NCBI RefSeq assembly: GCF_029338235.1
Contig: NZ_CP119785.1
Coordinates: 1,054,001-1,118,000 of the forward strand
Direction of reading: 5' to 3'
Length of the DNA: 64,000 nt
Origin: Haloarcula rara
GTDB lineage: Archaea > Halobacteriota > Halobacteria > Halobacteriales > Haloarculaceae
Every line of letters begins with the position of its first letter. Position 1 is the stretch's first letter. Made by a program: the position numbers and the translations under genes. This document shows, in pieces, positions 1 to 7,593 of this stretch. The notes beneath the pieces were generated by a model, which saw nothing but the letters and a program-made list of their open reading frames with translations, made no database searches and had not been told where the DNA came from.

Positions 1-89
1 TCCGGGAGGTGGGCATCGGCGATGTGACTCCCAACGAAGCCAGCACCGCCAGTGACGAGAACCGTCTTGTCGGTCACAGTGGCCGTCAT
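1..89 (-). CDS. NAD-dependent epimerase/dehydratase, N-terminal fragment
   Basis: Only the first 29 codons lie in the window; the gene runs off the left edge. The translation begins MTATVTDKTVLVTGGAGFVG and continues SHIADAHLP. The GGAGFVGSHI stretch is the Rossmann glycine loop typical of extended short-chain dehydrogenases such as UDP-glucose 4-epimerase and dTDP-glucose dehydratase, which act on sugar nucleotides for glycans or surface polysaccharide. The substrate cannot be told from this fragment. Other extended SDR enzymes with the same N-terminus are possible. Confidence 0.8.
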   Translation of the reverse strand, partial: MTATVTDKTVLVTGGAGFVGSHIADAHLP

Positions 90-188
90 ACCCGGGAGTG
101 GGCGGAGCGGAAGTAAATAGGTCAGGTCGGTCCAACATTTAAGTAGTTCGAGTGGTTCGGCCGGTGCGACGGCCGCTCGCGGCTCCCC

Positions 189-1184
189 CTACGCGCTTGC
201 GTTTGAACCGCCCGTCGCGCCGGTGGTGTCGCGGGCGGACTCGGCTTCGAGCAGTTCGCGATAGCGGTCTCGGATAGTGACCGTGCTCACGTCGGTCGCG
301 TCGCTCACCGTCTCCTGGGTGAGTTCCTCGTTGACCAGCAGGCCGGCGGCGTAGATAGCCGCGGCGGCCAGGCCGACGGGGCTCTTGCCGCTGTGGACAT
401 TTGCGGCCTTGCCGGTCTCGAGCAGGTCGCGGGCCCGACGCACAAGCTCGTCGCTGGCGTCGAGCTGAGAGGCGAACTTCGTTAGGTAGTCGGCCGGGTC
501 CGGCGGGCCGATCTCCAGGGCGAGCTCGCGGTTGATGTAGCGGTAGGCCCGCGTGAACTCTTGCTCGTCGACGCGGCTCACGAGCACCATGTCGCCGATG
601 GTCTGTGGGAGGTTCGCCTGCCGGACGGCGGCGTACAGCGCGGCCGTGGCGATACCTTCGATGGAGCGGCCCGGGAGCAGTCCCTCGTCCAGCGCCCGAC
701 GATAGACGACGCTTGCGGTCTCGCGGGCGCTCTCGGGGACGCCGAGCGCGGAGCCCATGCGGTCGATTTCGCCAAGGGCCTGCTTGAGGTTGCGCTCGCT
801 GTGGTCACGGGTGCGAAAGCGCTCGTTCCACGTTCGCAGGCGCTGCATCTTCTCGCGCTGGCTCGAGGACAGCGCGTTGCCGTTGGCGTCTTTGTCCTGC
901 CAGCCGATGTTGGTCGAGAGCCCCTCGTCGTGCATCATCTTGGTCGTGGGGGCGCCGACGCGGGACTTCTGGTCGCGTTCGGCCGAGTCGAAGGCGCGCC
1001 ACTCCGGACCGTGGTCGATTTCGTCCTCTTCGACCACCAGTCCGCAGTCCCCACAGACCGTCTCGCCGCGGGACGCATCGCTGGTGAGCGACCCGCCACA
1101 GTCCGGACAGCGCTGTTCGTCAGCGACCGCTTCCTCCTCGTCGATATCGCGCTCGTGGGCGTCGTAGGTGCTGAGTGTAGTCAT
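189..1184 (-). CDS. tfb: Transcription initiation factor IIB (TFB)
   Basis: 331 aa. It binds the TBP-TATA complex and recruits archaeal RNA polymerase. An N-terminal zinc ribbon is visible with Cys26, Cys29, Cys44 and Cys47 (CPDCGG...CGDCG), followed by a conserved B-finger-like region (GPEWRAFDSAERDQKSRVG) and two cyclin-like repeats at roughly residues 125-205 and 220-305. The start at MTTLSTYDAH was chosen because the longer open frame adds 64 low-complexity residues ahead of the ribbon. Haloarchaea usually carry several tfb paralogues, so this may be one of many. A perfect 16-bp palindrome lies 37-52 nt before the start. The gene lies 106 nt downstream of a Bat-type HTH gene on the same strand. 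Confidence 0.95.
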   Translation of the reverse strand: MTTLSTYDAHERDIDEEEAVADEQRCPDCGGSLTSDASRGETVCGDCGLVVEEDEIDHGPEWRAFDSAERDQKSRVGAPTTKMMHDEGLSTNIGWQDKDANGNALSSSQREKMQRLRTWNERFRTRDHSERNLKQALGEIDRMGSALGVPESARETASVVYRRALDEGLLPGRSIEGIATAALYAAVRQANLPQTIGDMVLVSRVDEQEFTRAYRYINRELALEIGPPDPADYLTKFASQLDASDELVRRARDLLETGKAANVHSGKSPVGLAAAAIYAAGLLVNEELTQETVSDATDVSTVTIRDRYRELLEAESARDTTGATGGSNASA

Positions 1185-1220
1185 AATGGGGGGGATGCGA
1201 GGGAACCGCGACTCGCGTAC

Positions 1221-1236
1221 GTGTTCGTACGAACAC
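1221..1236. promoter_or_regulatory. Perfect 16-bp palindrome upstream of tfb, possible operator
   Basis: GTGTTCGTACGAACAC is a perfect inverted repeat without a loop, in the 106-nt gap between the HTH gene and tfb. A weak TATA-like stretch (GATACAGG on the minus strand, about 1245-1252) would put transcription start near the palindrome, so a dimeric regulator bound here could block tfb. That role is inferred from position only. Confidence 0.4.
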
Positions 1237-1290
1237 ACGCATCCTGTATCAGGACTCGGTTGGCATATGCCGAACTGCCGTGTCAGCGCC

Positions 1291-2076
1291 TCACACGCCC
1301 GAGCGGCCGACCCGGAGCCGGCTCCCCTCCGCGACGGCCTCGTCGGCCTCGACGGGGCCCATCGAGCGGGTGACAAAGGAGCGGACGATCCACGCCTCGG
1401 CGCGCTGGAGGCGGTACTGCAGCGTCGACCGAGAGACGTCGAGCCGGTCGGCGAGTTCGGTCAGCGAGACGTCCCGTGGCGTGCGGTAGTAGCCGTAGTC
1501 GACGGCGGCCTCCACGGCGGCCTGCTGTTCGGGGGGTAACTCGGCGAGCGTGACGGCCTCGTCGGCCCAGTAGGCCGGCTCGCCGAGCTGACGGAACTCG
1601 ACGGTGAGCCCGGGGCGAAGCTCCGCTTCGAGCGCCGAGAAGAGGTCGTCGACGCCGTCGTCCGAGCAAAGCAGGAGCCGCCACTCACAGCGGCTGCCCC
1701 GGCGCTCGGTTTCACAGAGGACGCCCTGACCGACGTGTTCGATGGCGAGTCGAGGGATGGAGTGACAGTCACCGGCTTCCGAGCGGTAGCTGTACACCGT
1801 CCGGCGCCCCGCCTCGCGCGAGATGACCTCGTAGTGCCAGTCGGTCACGCAGTCGCGGGTCCCGATACACTCGGTACACTGGACCGGGCTGTCGAAGACG
1901 TCGTCCAGCCGATCGAGCGCCGCTTCGGGCCCGGCGACCCGTTCGAGGCGCCACATCCCGTCGTCGGTGACGTTGCAGGCGATAGAGCGGGAGTGGGTCT
2001 CGGGGTGGTCGATGAACACGTCCATCAACGGGTCCACGTCCCGGTCGTAATCGATAGTGAAGATGAACTCGCGCAT
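1291..2076 (-). CDS. Bat-type (HTH_10) DNA-binding regulator
   Basis: 261 aa. The C-terminal third (about 165-240, including LAELPPEQQAAVEAAVDYGYYRTPRDVSL split around the helix, then LTELADRLDVSRSTLQYRLQ) matches the bacterio-opsin-activator HTH domain common in haloarchaeal regulators. The N-terminal half (FIFTIDYDRDVDPLMDVFIDH) is a sensor-like region with several Cys residues (CTECIGTRDC) that could bind metal or sense redox state, which is inference. No PAS or GAF domain is seen. A TATA-like TTTATATC lies about 26 nt before the ATG on the plus-strand sequence at 2099-2107, supporting this start as leaderless. The target genes are unknown; tfb follows on the same strand. Confidence 0.85.
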   Translation of the reverse strand: MREFIFTIDYDRDVDPLMDVFIDHPETHSRSIACNVTDDGMWRLERVAGPEAALDRLDDVFDSPVQCTECIGTRDCVTDWHYEVISREAGRRTVYSYRSEAGDCHSIPRLAIEHVGQGVLCETERRGSRCEWRLLLCSDDGVDDLFSALEAELRPGLTVEFRQLGEPAYWADEAVTLAELPPEQQAAVEAAVDYGYYRTPRDVSLTELADRLDVSRSTLQYRLQRAEAWIVRSFVTRSMGPVEADEAVAEGSRLRVGRSGV

Positions 2077-2267
2077 AGCGCAGATACGCAGGCTAGGGGT
2101 TTATATCTCCGGTTGGTTTCGGCACACGCCGAACTCGAGGTGCGAGAGCGGTCACGGTATTCGACGAAAAAGACGGCAGAGAGCGTCAAACGGATTTTTG
2201 CATCACTGTGCGTTCGAGTCGATATCGACGACGCCCCCCGCGATAAATCAGTCAGCGCGATAGCAAA

Positions 2268-3221
2268 CTACAGCCAGTCCGTCTCGGGGTCGATGTAGTT
2301 CGGCGGCGTCTCCCCCGCGAGGCCGGCCCGGACGTTCGCCGCGACGGTGGCGTTCAGGTCCTCGCGGGCCTCCTCGGAGTACCACGCTGCGTGGGGCGTG
2401 ACGACGCAGTTGTCGAGTTCGAGAAGCGGGTTGTCCGGGGCCGGCGGTTCGCGCTGGAGCACGTCGAGACCCGCAGCGGCGATGGTGCCCTCACGCAGGG
2501 CCTCGGCCAGCGCCGCCTCGTCGACGAGCGCCCCGCGGCCGGTGTTGACGAGAACAGTCTCCTCGCCCATCCGTGCCAGCGCGTCGGCGTCGACCATCTC
2601 GCGGGTCTCGTCGGTCACCGGCGCGTGCAGGGAGACGTAGTCGGCACGCGCGTACAGTTCCTCGAGCCAGACCTTCTCGACGTCGGCGTCGGCCATCGCC
2701 TCGGCGTCGACGTAGGGGTCGTAGGCAACCACGTCGACGTCGAACCCGCGCAGCTGCTCGCGGACCCGGCGGGCGATCGGCCCGAAGGAGACCAGACCGA
2801 GGGTCCCACCTCGCAGGCGGTGGACGCGACGGCCCCGCTCCCAGCCCCAGTTTCCGGCGCGAGTGTCACGGTCGTAGGCGGCGACCCCGCGCACGCAGTC
2901 CAGCAACAGCGTCACGGTGTGGGTCGCGACCTCGCGGGTGCAGTAGTCGGGCGCGTTCGTGACGGCGACACCGTGGTCGGCAGCCGCGGCCACGTCGATG
3001 TTGTCAATGCCGACACCGGCCCTGGCGACCACCTGCAGGTCGTCAAGCGCCTCGAAGGCGTCGCGCCCCACCGGGGTGTTCACGTCGACGACAAGCCCGG
3101 CGGCGTCGGCGGCAGAACCCAGCATCTCCTCGCCGTCAGCGACGACGACCTCGGCGTCGAGGCGGTCACGGAGCAGGGCGGCGTCTATCATCGGGTCATC
3201 GCTTGCAACCACACGGTCCAT
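2268..3221 (-). CDS. D-2-hydroxyacid dehydrogenase (C-terminal binding protein/PGDH family)
   Basis: 317 aa. NAD(P)-dependent oxidoreductase of the D-isomer 2-hydroxyacid dehydrogenase family. Visible family signatures are the nucleotide loop GTLGLVSFGPIARRV, the catalytic Arg region VNTGRGALVDE, the Glu region LDVLQREPP and the catalytic His in VVTPHAAWYSEEARE. The open frame runs much further upstream, antisense to the L15e gene, but the MDRVVASDD start is preceded by CTTATC about 27 nt away, consistent with a leaderless transcript. It lacks the ACT domain of full-length SerA, so C-terminal binding protein-like or phosphonate/hydroxypyruvate-type activity is as likely as 3-phosphoglycerate oxidation. 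Confidence 0.88.
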   Translation of the reverse strand: MDRVVASDDPMIDAALLRDRLDAEVVVADGEEMLGSAADAAGLVVDVNTPVGRDAFEALDDLQVVARAGVGIDNIDVAAAADHGVAVTNAPDYCTREVATHTVTLLLDCVRGVAAYDRDTRAGNWGWERGRRVHRLRGGTLGLVSFGPIARRVREQLRGFDVDVVAYDPYVDAEAMADADVEKVWLEELYARADYVSLHAPVTDETREMVDADALARMGEETVLVNTGRGALVDEAALAEALREGTIAAAGLDVLQREPPAPDNPLLELDNCVVTPHAAWYSEEAREDLNATVAANVRAGLAGETPPNYIDPETDWL

Positions 3222-3461
3222 ATGCGAACCGAACAAGTCTGCGAAGATAAGGGCTCCAGTGAGTTCCCAGCGGTCGGGAACGGCGTTTGCGGTACTGTCG
3301 CACGGTCGAGCGGCTTCGAACCGTTTAAGGCCGCGACTGTGGAACTGTCGACAACTCGCTGGACGACGGGCACCAGCGGGCACCTGCGTGTGCAGGTCGG
3401 GATGTGAGTCGCTGACGCTACAGAGGCGACTTGAACCACGCAACGCCCGTGGTGAAACACA

Positions 3462-4052
3462 ATGGCACGAAGTGCATACTCGTACATCCGAGACGCATGG
3501 CAGACCCCCAAGGAGGGGAAACTGGCCGAACTGCAGTGGCAGCGCCAGCAGGAGTGGCGCGACGAGGGGTCGGTCGTTCGTATCGAGCGCCCGACCCGCC
3601 TCGACAAGGCCCGCTCGCAGGGGTACAAGGCAAAGCAGGGTATCGTCGTCGCCCGCGTCTCCGTCCGCAAGGGCAGCGCGCGCAAGCAGCGACACAAAGC
3701 CGGTCGACGCTCGAAGCGACAGGGTGTCACCCGCATCACCCGCCGGAAGAACCTCCAGCGCGTCGCCGAGGAGCGCGCCGCGCGGGTCTATCCGAACCTC
3801 CGGGTGCTGAACAGCTACTCCGTCGGCCAGGACGGCCGACAGAAGTGGCACGAGGTCATCCTCGTGGACCCGGAACACCCCGCCATCCAGAACGACGACG
3901 ACCTCAACTGGATCTGTGAACCGGACCAGGCCGACCGCGTCTTCCGCGGCCTGACCGGCGCCGGCCGCCGCAACCGCGGTCTGAGCGGCAAGGGCAAGGG
4001 CACGGAGAAGACCCGACCCTCGATTCGCTCGAACAGCGGCAAAGGGAAGTAG
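3462..4052 (+). CDS. rpl15e: 50S ribosomal protein L15e
   Basis: 196 aa, the usual length. This archaeal/eukaryotic large-subunit protein is recognisable from MARSAYSYIRDAW at the N-terminus, the basic segment VSVRKGSARKQRHKAGRRSKRQG and the conserved RVLNSYSVGQDG...WHEVILVDP block. It ends in a Gly/Lys-rich tail (GKGKGTEKTRPSIRSNSGKGK). It is one of the few basic proteins in the window, as expected for a ribosomal protein. It is divergent from the dehydrogenase gene. A hairpin-rich block begins two bases after its stop codon. Confidence 0.97.
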   Translation: MARSAYSYIRDAWQTPKEGKLAELQWQRQQEWRDEGSVVRIERPTRLDKARSQGYKAKQGIVVARVSVRKGSARKQRHKAGRRSKRQGVTRITRRKNLQRVAEERAARVYPNLRVLNSYSVGQDGRQKWHEVILVDPEHPAIQNDDDLNWICEPDQADRVFRGLTGAGRRNRGLSGKGKGTEKTRPSIRSNSGKGK

Positions 4053-4053
4053 A

Positions 4054-4201
4054 GCGAGGCGTCGAACGAAGAGGGACCGACGGTCCCTCAGGCAGTCGAG
4101 CGGCCGTGCCGCTCGACGACGGAGCGAGACGCCTCGGAGCGGAACGGTGAGCGGTGTACGGTCGCTCGCGACCGCATGAGACGAACGGTGTGCAACACCG
4201 T
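4054..4201. repeat. Hairpin-rich block directly after rpl15e
   Basis: This block has no gene. An outer stem (CGAGGCGTC at 4055-4063, GACGCCTCG at 4128-4136) encloses two perfect small-loop hairpins: 4071-4089 (GAGGGACC, loop GAC) and 4095-4117 (10-bp stem, loop CGT). Two more follow at 4159-4174 (CGGTCGC, 2-nt loop) and 4185-4201 (ACGGTGT, loop GCA). The first bases closely resemble the sequence after the stop codon of the small gene at 62675-62827. It may terminate or stabilise the rpl15e transcript, or it may be a dispersed repeat. No T-tract follows. Confidence 0.7.
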
Positions 4202-4303
4202 GAGTCAGCGAACCGTGGAGCACACGCCCGATTTTCGCGGTTTCCTCGCAGCTACATAGCACTCCCGTGAGCCACATGGACAAATATGACAAACTAATAG
4301 CAA

Positions 4304-4313
4304 TTTTAATATA
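4304..4313 (+). promoter_or_regulatory. TATA-like element for the 4335 zinc micro-protein
   Basis: TTTTAATATA lies in a locally AT-rich stretch, with its centre about 26 nt before the ATG at 4335. This is the spacing expected for a leaderless archaeal transcript and supports the small gene downstream. Confidence 0.55.
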
Positions 4314-4334
4314 CGCAGCTTCTGAAGTCGATTT

Positions 4335-4466
4335 ATGACGAAAGAAAACCGCGCAGCCAACCGGACCTGCCCGGAGTGTGAGACGAAGCCGATTCTCGAA
4401 GCGGACGGAAACGCCTTCTGCGACATCTGTAATCGCTACATGGAGACGCAGACGCTGGTTATCTGA
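4335..4466 (+). CDS. 43-residue zinc-finger micro-protein
   Basis: 43 aa: MTKENRAANRTCPECETKPI, then LEADGNAFCDICNRYMETQT and LVI. Two CxxC knuckles (CPEC at 12-15 and CDIC at 29-32) spaced 13 residues apart form a likely structural zinc site. Such tiny double-CxxC proteins are abundant in haloarchaea; most are uncharacterised. The call rests on a well-placed TATA element, a clean start and stop, and the paired knuckles. The specific function is unknown. Confidence 0.75.
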   Translation: MTKENRAANRTCPECETKPILEADGNAFCDICNRYMETQTLVI

Positions 4467-4562
4467 GTCGTACACACGAGACGGCCGACCGTGTCTCTCC
4501 GTTGTCTCGGTATAGTTTGCCAGTTACACCCAGACGCCCTGCTCCTGTGCGGTCCGTTCGGA

Positions 4563-5588
4563 CTACGCCCAGATGCGTTGCTCCCCATCCATTATCGTCA
4601 CCACGACCACGTGGGGGAGCGTGACGACGGCGATAAAGACCAGGTAGAGCCCCACCCACTCGGGGACGGTCTCGGGCGGGTTCGGGACCAGGAGTGCGAG
4701 ACCGCCCAGCAAGGCGAGTGAGACGAGCGTCAGGGGAGCCGCGTCGCGAGCGAACCGGGCGAACGCGGCGGTCGAGTCGCCGTCGCCGAGTTCGGCCGTC
4801 GCCGCGTCGTCGACAAGCAGGAGTCGGGCGATGTGTCGCAGCGAGTGCCACAGACAGAAGTAGACGCCGATGGCAAGCACAGGCGGAACGAAGGCGAAAA
4901 ACGCGACGAGCCCGAGCGTCTCGGCGGCGTCGAGCCGCCAGGGCGCGCTGTCGCTCGCCCGGACGTAACCGACGGAAAGCGTCGCGACGACGACGGCGCC
5001 GTAGGCGATAGCCAGCCCCAGGCGAACGTCGGGGCGAAAGGCGGGCGAAAGCGCCGCCACGGCGTCGGGGGCGAACCGGCCCACCAGCGTCACCGCGACC
5101 CGGCGGTACCACTCCGGAAAGGCAAGTAGTGGGACGAGCATCGGCAGGCCGCCGCGGACGACGACAGTCCCGGCGCGCTGGGCGCGCGAGCGGAGGTGGT
5201 CGGCGTCGGCCAGCGCCACGAGCGCGTAGAGGTCGCCCTGCCCCCAGTGGAACCACGTGACGACGATAAAGAGGGCGAAGGCGGCGGCGGGCGCGAGGAA
5301 CCAGGCGACGGCATAGGCCCCGCCGACGACGGCATAGAGGGCGACGACCCGCCCGATAGCCCACAGGTCGGGACGCCGGCCGCGGGTCCGGGCGACCGCG
5401 AGGTGGTCGACAGCGCCGTGGGGGAGTCCCAACAGGAGCGCGCTGGCGACCAGCGGCACGTACTGGAGGACGGGCGAGAGCTCGAGGCCGACCACGAAGG
5501 GCACGACGGCGACGGCGAGCGCGGCCCACCCCGGAACGAACACCAGCGGCCGAAGCGTCTCGCGGGCGGCGCGAGCGGTCGTCGCCAC
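4563..5588 (-). CDS. brp: Brp/Blh-family beta-carotene 15,15'-dioxygenase
   Basis: 341 aa integral membrane protein that cleaves beta-carotene to retinal, the chromophore of rhodopsins. Family hallmarks are the His-containing motifs GLPHGAVDH (about 54-62), WFHWGQGD (about 112), CLWHSLRH (about 245) and LPHVVVVTIMDGE near the C-terminus, embedded in roughly eight hydrophobic segments. The start is a GTG two codons after the lycopene cyclase stop codon, in the same reading frame (TGA CGC GTG). The gene is the last of the apparent operon crtB-crtY-brp, which makes the C40 precursor and then retinal. The product is certain at family level. Confidence 0.93.
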   Translation of the reverse strand: MATTARAARETLRPLVFVPGWAALAVAVVPFVVGLELSPVLQYVPLVASALLLGLPHGAVDHLAVARTRGRRPDLWAIGRVVALYAVVGGAYAVAWFLAPAAAFALFIVVTWFHWGQGDLYALVALADADHLRSRAQRAGTVVVRGGLPMLVPLLAFPEWYRRVAVTLVGRFAPDAVAALSPAFRPDVRLGLAIAYGAVVVATLSVGYVRASDSAPWRLDAAETLGLVAFFAFVPPVLAIGVYFCLWHSLRHIARLLLVDDAATAELGDGDSTAAFARFARDAAPLTLVSLALLGGLALLVPNPPETVPEWVGLYLVFIAVVTLPHVVVVTIMDGEQRIWA

Positions 5589-5591
5589 GCG

Positions 5592-6368
5592 TCATCGCCC
5601 CCCGAACAGCGCCGCAAGCGACTGCCGGTCACGGTCCTCGACCGCCCGCAACTGGTCGACCAGCCAGACGTACAGCACCAGTCCCTGGACGACGAACAGC
5701 GAGGTCAGCAGGAAGAACACGGCCTCCTCTATCGGGAGTCCCAGCAGGGGGACGTCGACCCCGGTAGTGTACCGCGGCGAGATGGTCCAGAGTCCGACAC
5801 CGATGGCGATTCGGTCGACGACCCAGAGATACAGCGTCGGGACGAGCGTCCCGGCCAGGACGGGACGCCACTGCGCAAGCAGGAACGGGCCACCGAAGGC
5901 CCACTGGATGGCCAGGATCGGAGCGCTCCAGACCAGCAAGGAGCCTAGATACAGGCCGCTGTCCGCGCCGAGCAACACGAGTCCCGCGGCGGCGACCGCG
6001 CCGGCGCCGGCCAGCCCGAGGGCCCGCTCGGGCAGGGGTATCGACAGCGGCCGCTCCGTCTCGACCCGAAACCGGGCGGCCCACAGCCCCACCAGCAGCG
6101 GCTGGAGGACGAAGAACAGATACTCGCCCAGCGGGACGGCGCCAAAGCGCACGAAGACCGCGCCGTCGCCGTACCACCAGACGCCGCGGCCGATGAGGTA
6201 GCCGTCCCAGGGCGTCGTGTATACAAGCGCAAGCCCGGCAAGCACCAGCGTCCCCGTGAGCACGTCGCGCCGGCTGGCGAGCCGGTAGCGGGTGACAGAC
6301 GCCAGGGCGGCGATGACCGGCACGATAGCGACGGCGTGGAAGACGAGGTAGCCGACTCCGGCAGTCAT
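5592..6368 (-). CDS. crtY: Lycopene beta-cyclase (CrtYcd-type membrane protein)
   Basis: 258 aa with seven hydrophobic segments. Lycopene cyclase domain repeats are visible: the FHAVAIVPVIAALAS...TPWDGYLIGRGVWWYGD block and a second IQWAFGGPFLL...YLWVVDRIAIGVGLWTISP block, each containing the conserved PWD/W(x)I-type residues, plus the GLPIEEAVFFLLT motif near the C-terminus. This is the fused form of the heterodimeric bacterial CrtYc/CrtYd. It cyclises lycopene to beta-carotene, which the next gene cleaves to retinal. MTAGVGYLVFH was chosen as start because upstream residues overlap crtB. The gap to crtB is 14 nt. Confidence 0.93.
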   Translation of the reverse strand: MTAGVGYLVFHAVAIVPVIAALASVTRYRLASRRDVLTGTLVLAGLALVYTTPWDGYLIGRGVWWYGDGAVFVRFGAVPLGEYLFFVLQPLLVGLWAARFRVETERPLSIPLPERALGLAGAGAVAAAGLVLLGADSGLYLGSLLVWSAPILAIQWAFGGPFLLAQWRPVLAGTLVPTLYLWVVDRIAIGVGLWTISPRYTTGVDVPLLGLPIEEAVFFLLTSLFVVQGLVLYVWLVDQLRAVEDRDRQSLAALFGGR

Positions 6369-6382
6369 CGCCGGTGACTCCG

Positions 6383-7354
6383 TTACCCTCTCCAGGTCGG
6401 CTGGCCGTGGCTGGTCCGCTCTGTCGCGGTCGCACCGGGGCGGCGCTCGGAGACAGCGCTGACGGCGTAGAAGGTCGCCTCCGGGTCGCCGTTGCGCCGC
6501 CAGTGCCACCACGTCCGGGCGAGCAGCCAGAGGCGGCGGCGCCGGGTCAGCTCCGGCGTCTCGGTGAGCACGTCGTACCCCCGAGAGCGGATGAGCCGGT
6601 GGTGTTCGGCGTACAGCACCGCCGACAGTAAGACGCCGAACTGGCAGTCCTCGGGGAGATAGCGGATACCGGCCACGCCCTCCCGATACAGGTCCTCCGT
6701 CCGGGCGAGTTCCTCCTGCATCACCGCGCGAAAGCCCTCGTCGACCTCGGCCCTGGCGAGTTGCTCTTCGGTGACGCCGTGGCGCTCCAGGGTCTCCTGT
6801 GGGAGGTACACCCGACCGTACTCGTGGATGTCCTCGCGGACGTCACGGAGGAAATTCGAGAGCTGGAACGCCTCGGCCAGCGCCTGGGCGTGGGGGAGGG
6901 CAGTGTCGGCCTGTGGGGGGTCCATCACCATCGTCATCATGTTGCCGACGGCGACGGCGGAACCACGCATATACTCGCGGAGGTCCTCGAAGGTCTCGTA
7001 GCGGGCCTGTGCGATGTCCATCTCCATCGCGTCGACGAAGACGTTCACCTCCTCGTCGGGGATGTCGTGGGCCTCACGAAGGTCCTGGAACGCCGCGAGC
7101 ACCTCGCCGTCGGGCATCTCGGCGGGGTCTCGGTTGCCCAGCGCGGCCTCGCGAATCTCCTCTAGCCGCTCGTGCTGGACGGTCGGCGGGGGGCCGTCGG
7201 GCTGGTCGACGACCTCGTCGGCGACCCGGAAGAAGGCGTACATCACGTACGTCGGGTGGCGAATCCGCTCAGGGAGAAGGCGGGTCGCGAGGTGGAACGT
7301 CCGACCGGTCTGCTGCTGAATCGACTTGCTCGTTTTGATATTGTCAGATTGCAT
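6383..7354 (-). CDS. crtB: Phytoene/squalene synthase
   Basis: 323 aa. It condenses two geranylgeranyl diphosphates to phytoene, the first committed step of carotenoid synthesis. Two Asp-rich Mg-diphosphate binding motifs are visible, ADEVVDQ (about 46-52) and LSNFLRDVREDIHEYGRVYLP (about 168-188), as is the second conserved block MRGSAVAVGNMM. It is first in the cluster crtB-crtY-brp. Its ATG shares one base with the stop codon of a 62-codon upstream open frame (TAATG). The Bat-type regulator gene lies immediately upstream, the same neighbourhood as bat/brp/crtB1 in Halobacterium. Confidence 0.95.
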   Translation of the reverse strand: MQSDNIKTSKSIQQQTGRTFHLATRLLPERIRHPTYVMYAFFRVADEVVDQPDGPPPTVQHERLEEIREAALGNRDPAEMPDGEVLAAFQDLREAHDIPDEEVNVFVDAMEMDIAQARYETFEDLREYMRGSAVAVGNMMTMVMDPPQADTALPHAQALAEAFQLSNFLRDVREDIHEYGRVYLPQETLERHGVTEEQLARAEVDEGFRAVMQEELARTEDLYREGVAGIRYLPEDCQFGVLLSAVLYAEHHRLIRSRGYDVLTETPELTRRRRLWLLARTWWHWRRNGDPEATFYAVSAVSERRPGATATERTSHGQPTWRG

Positions 7355-7482
7355 TATCTCGACGTGGTGGGCTTGTTGTTCGGCGCGCCGTGACTGTCAC
7401 GCCGCTCCGAGGTGTGGACGGAGTGCGGAGACGAGCGAACGTGGGCCGGCGGCGGAGAGGGTGACCGCGGTTCGCTCGTGGG

Positions 7483-7548
7483 ACCCAGTTGGCGCATCGT
7501 ATGTCCAATATTAGGGCAGGAGAGGTTTAAATCACCTGCCAAACTGGT
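7483..7548 (-). promoter_or_regulatory. Putative crtB promoter with flanking Bat-type elements
   Basis: This lies between crtB and bat. Two related 10-mers are inverted about 46 bp apart: ACCCAGTTGG at 7483-7492 and CCAAACTGGT at 7539-7548 (ACCAGTTTGG on the minus strand). Two AT-rich TATA candidates lie between them: TTTAAAT at 7526-7532 and CAATATTAG at 7506-7514. The Halobacterium Bat upstream activator site has an ACC...TTnGG form, which these resemble. Transcription from here would give a leader of about 140 nt before crtB. The assignment is inferred. Confidence 0.4.
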
Positions 7549-7593
7549 CGGATGGCGTTGCGGTAGCCGGCTCGCGGGTTCCCGACGACGGCG

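Noticed and set aside
2268-4475. 735-residue dehydrogenase frame
   Set aside because: Its upstream 418 residues are antisense to rpl15e and carry no conserved domain; the leaderless promoter at 3246 marks the real start.
5090-5632. Alternative minus-strand frame over brp
   Set aside because: It overlaps brp and crtY in a different frame and has Ser/Arg/Pro composition without the acidic bias of real genes here.
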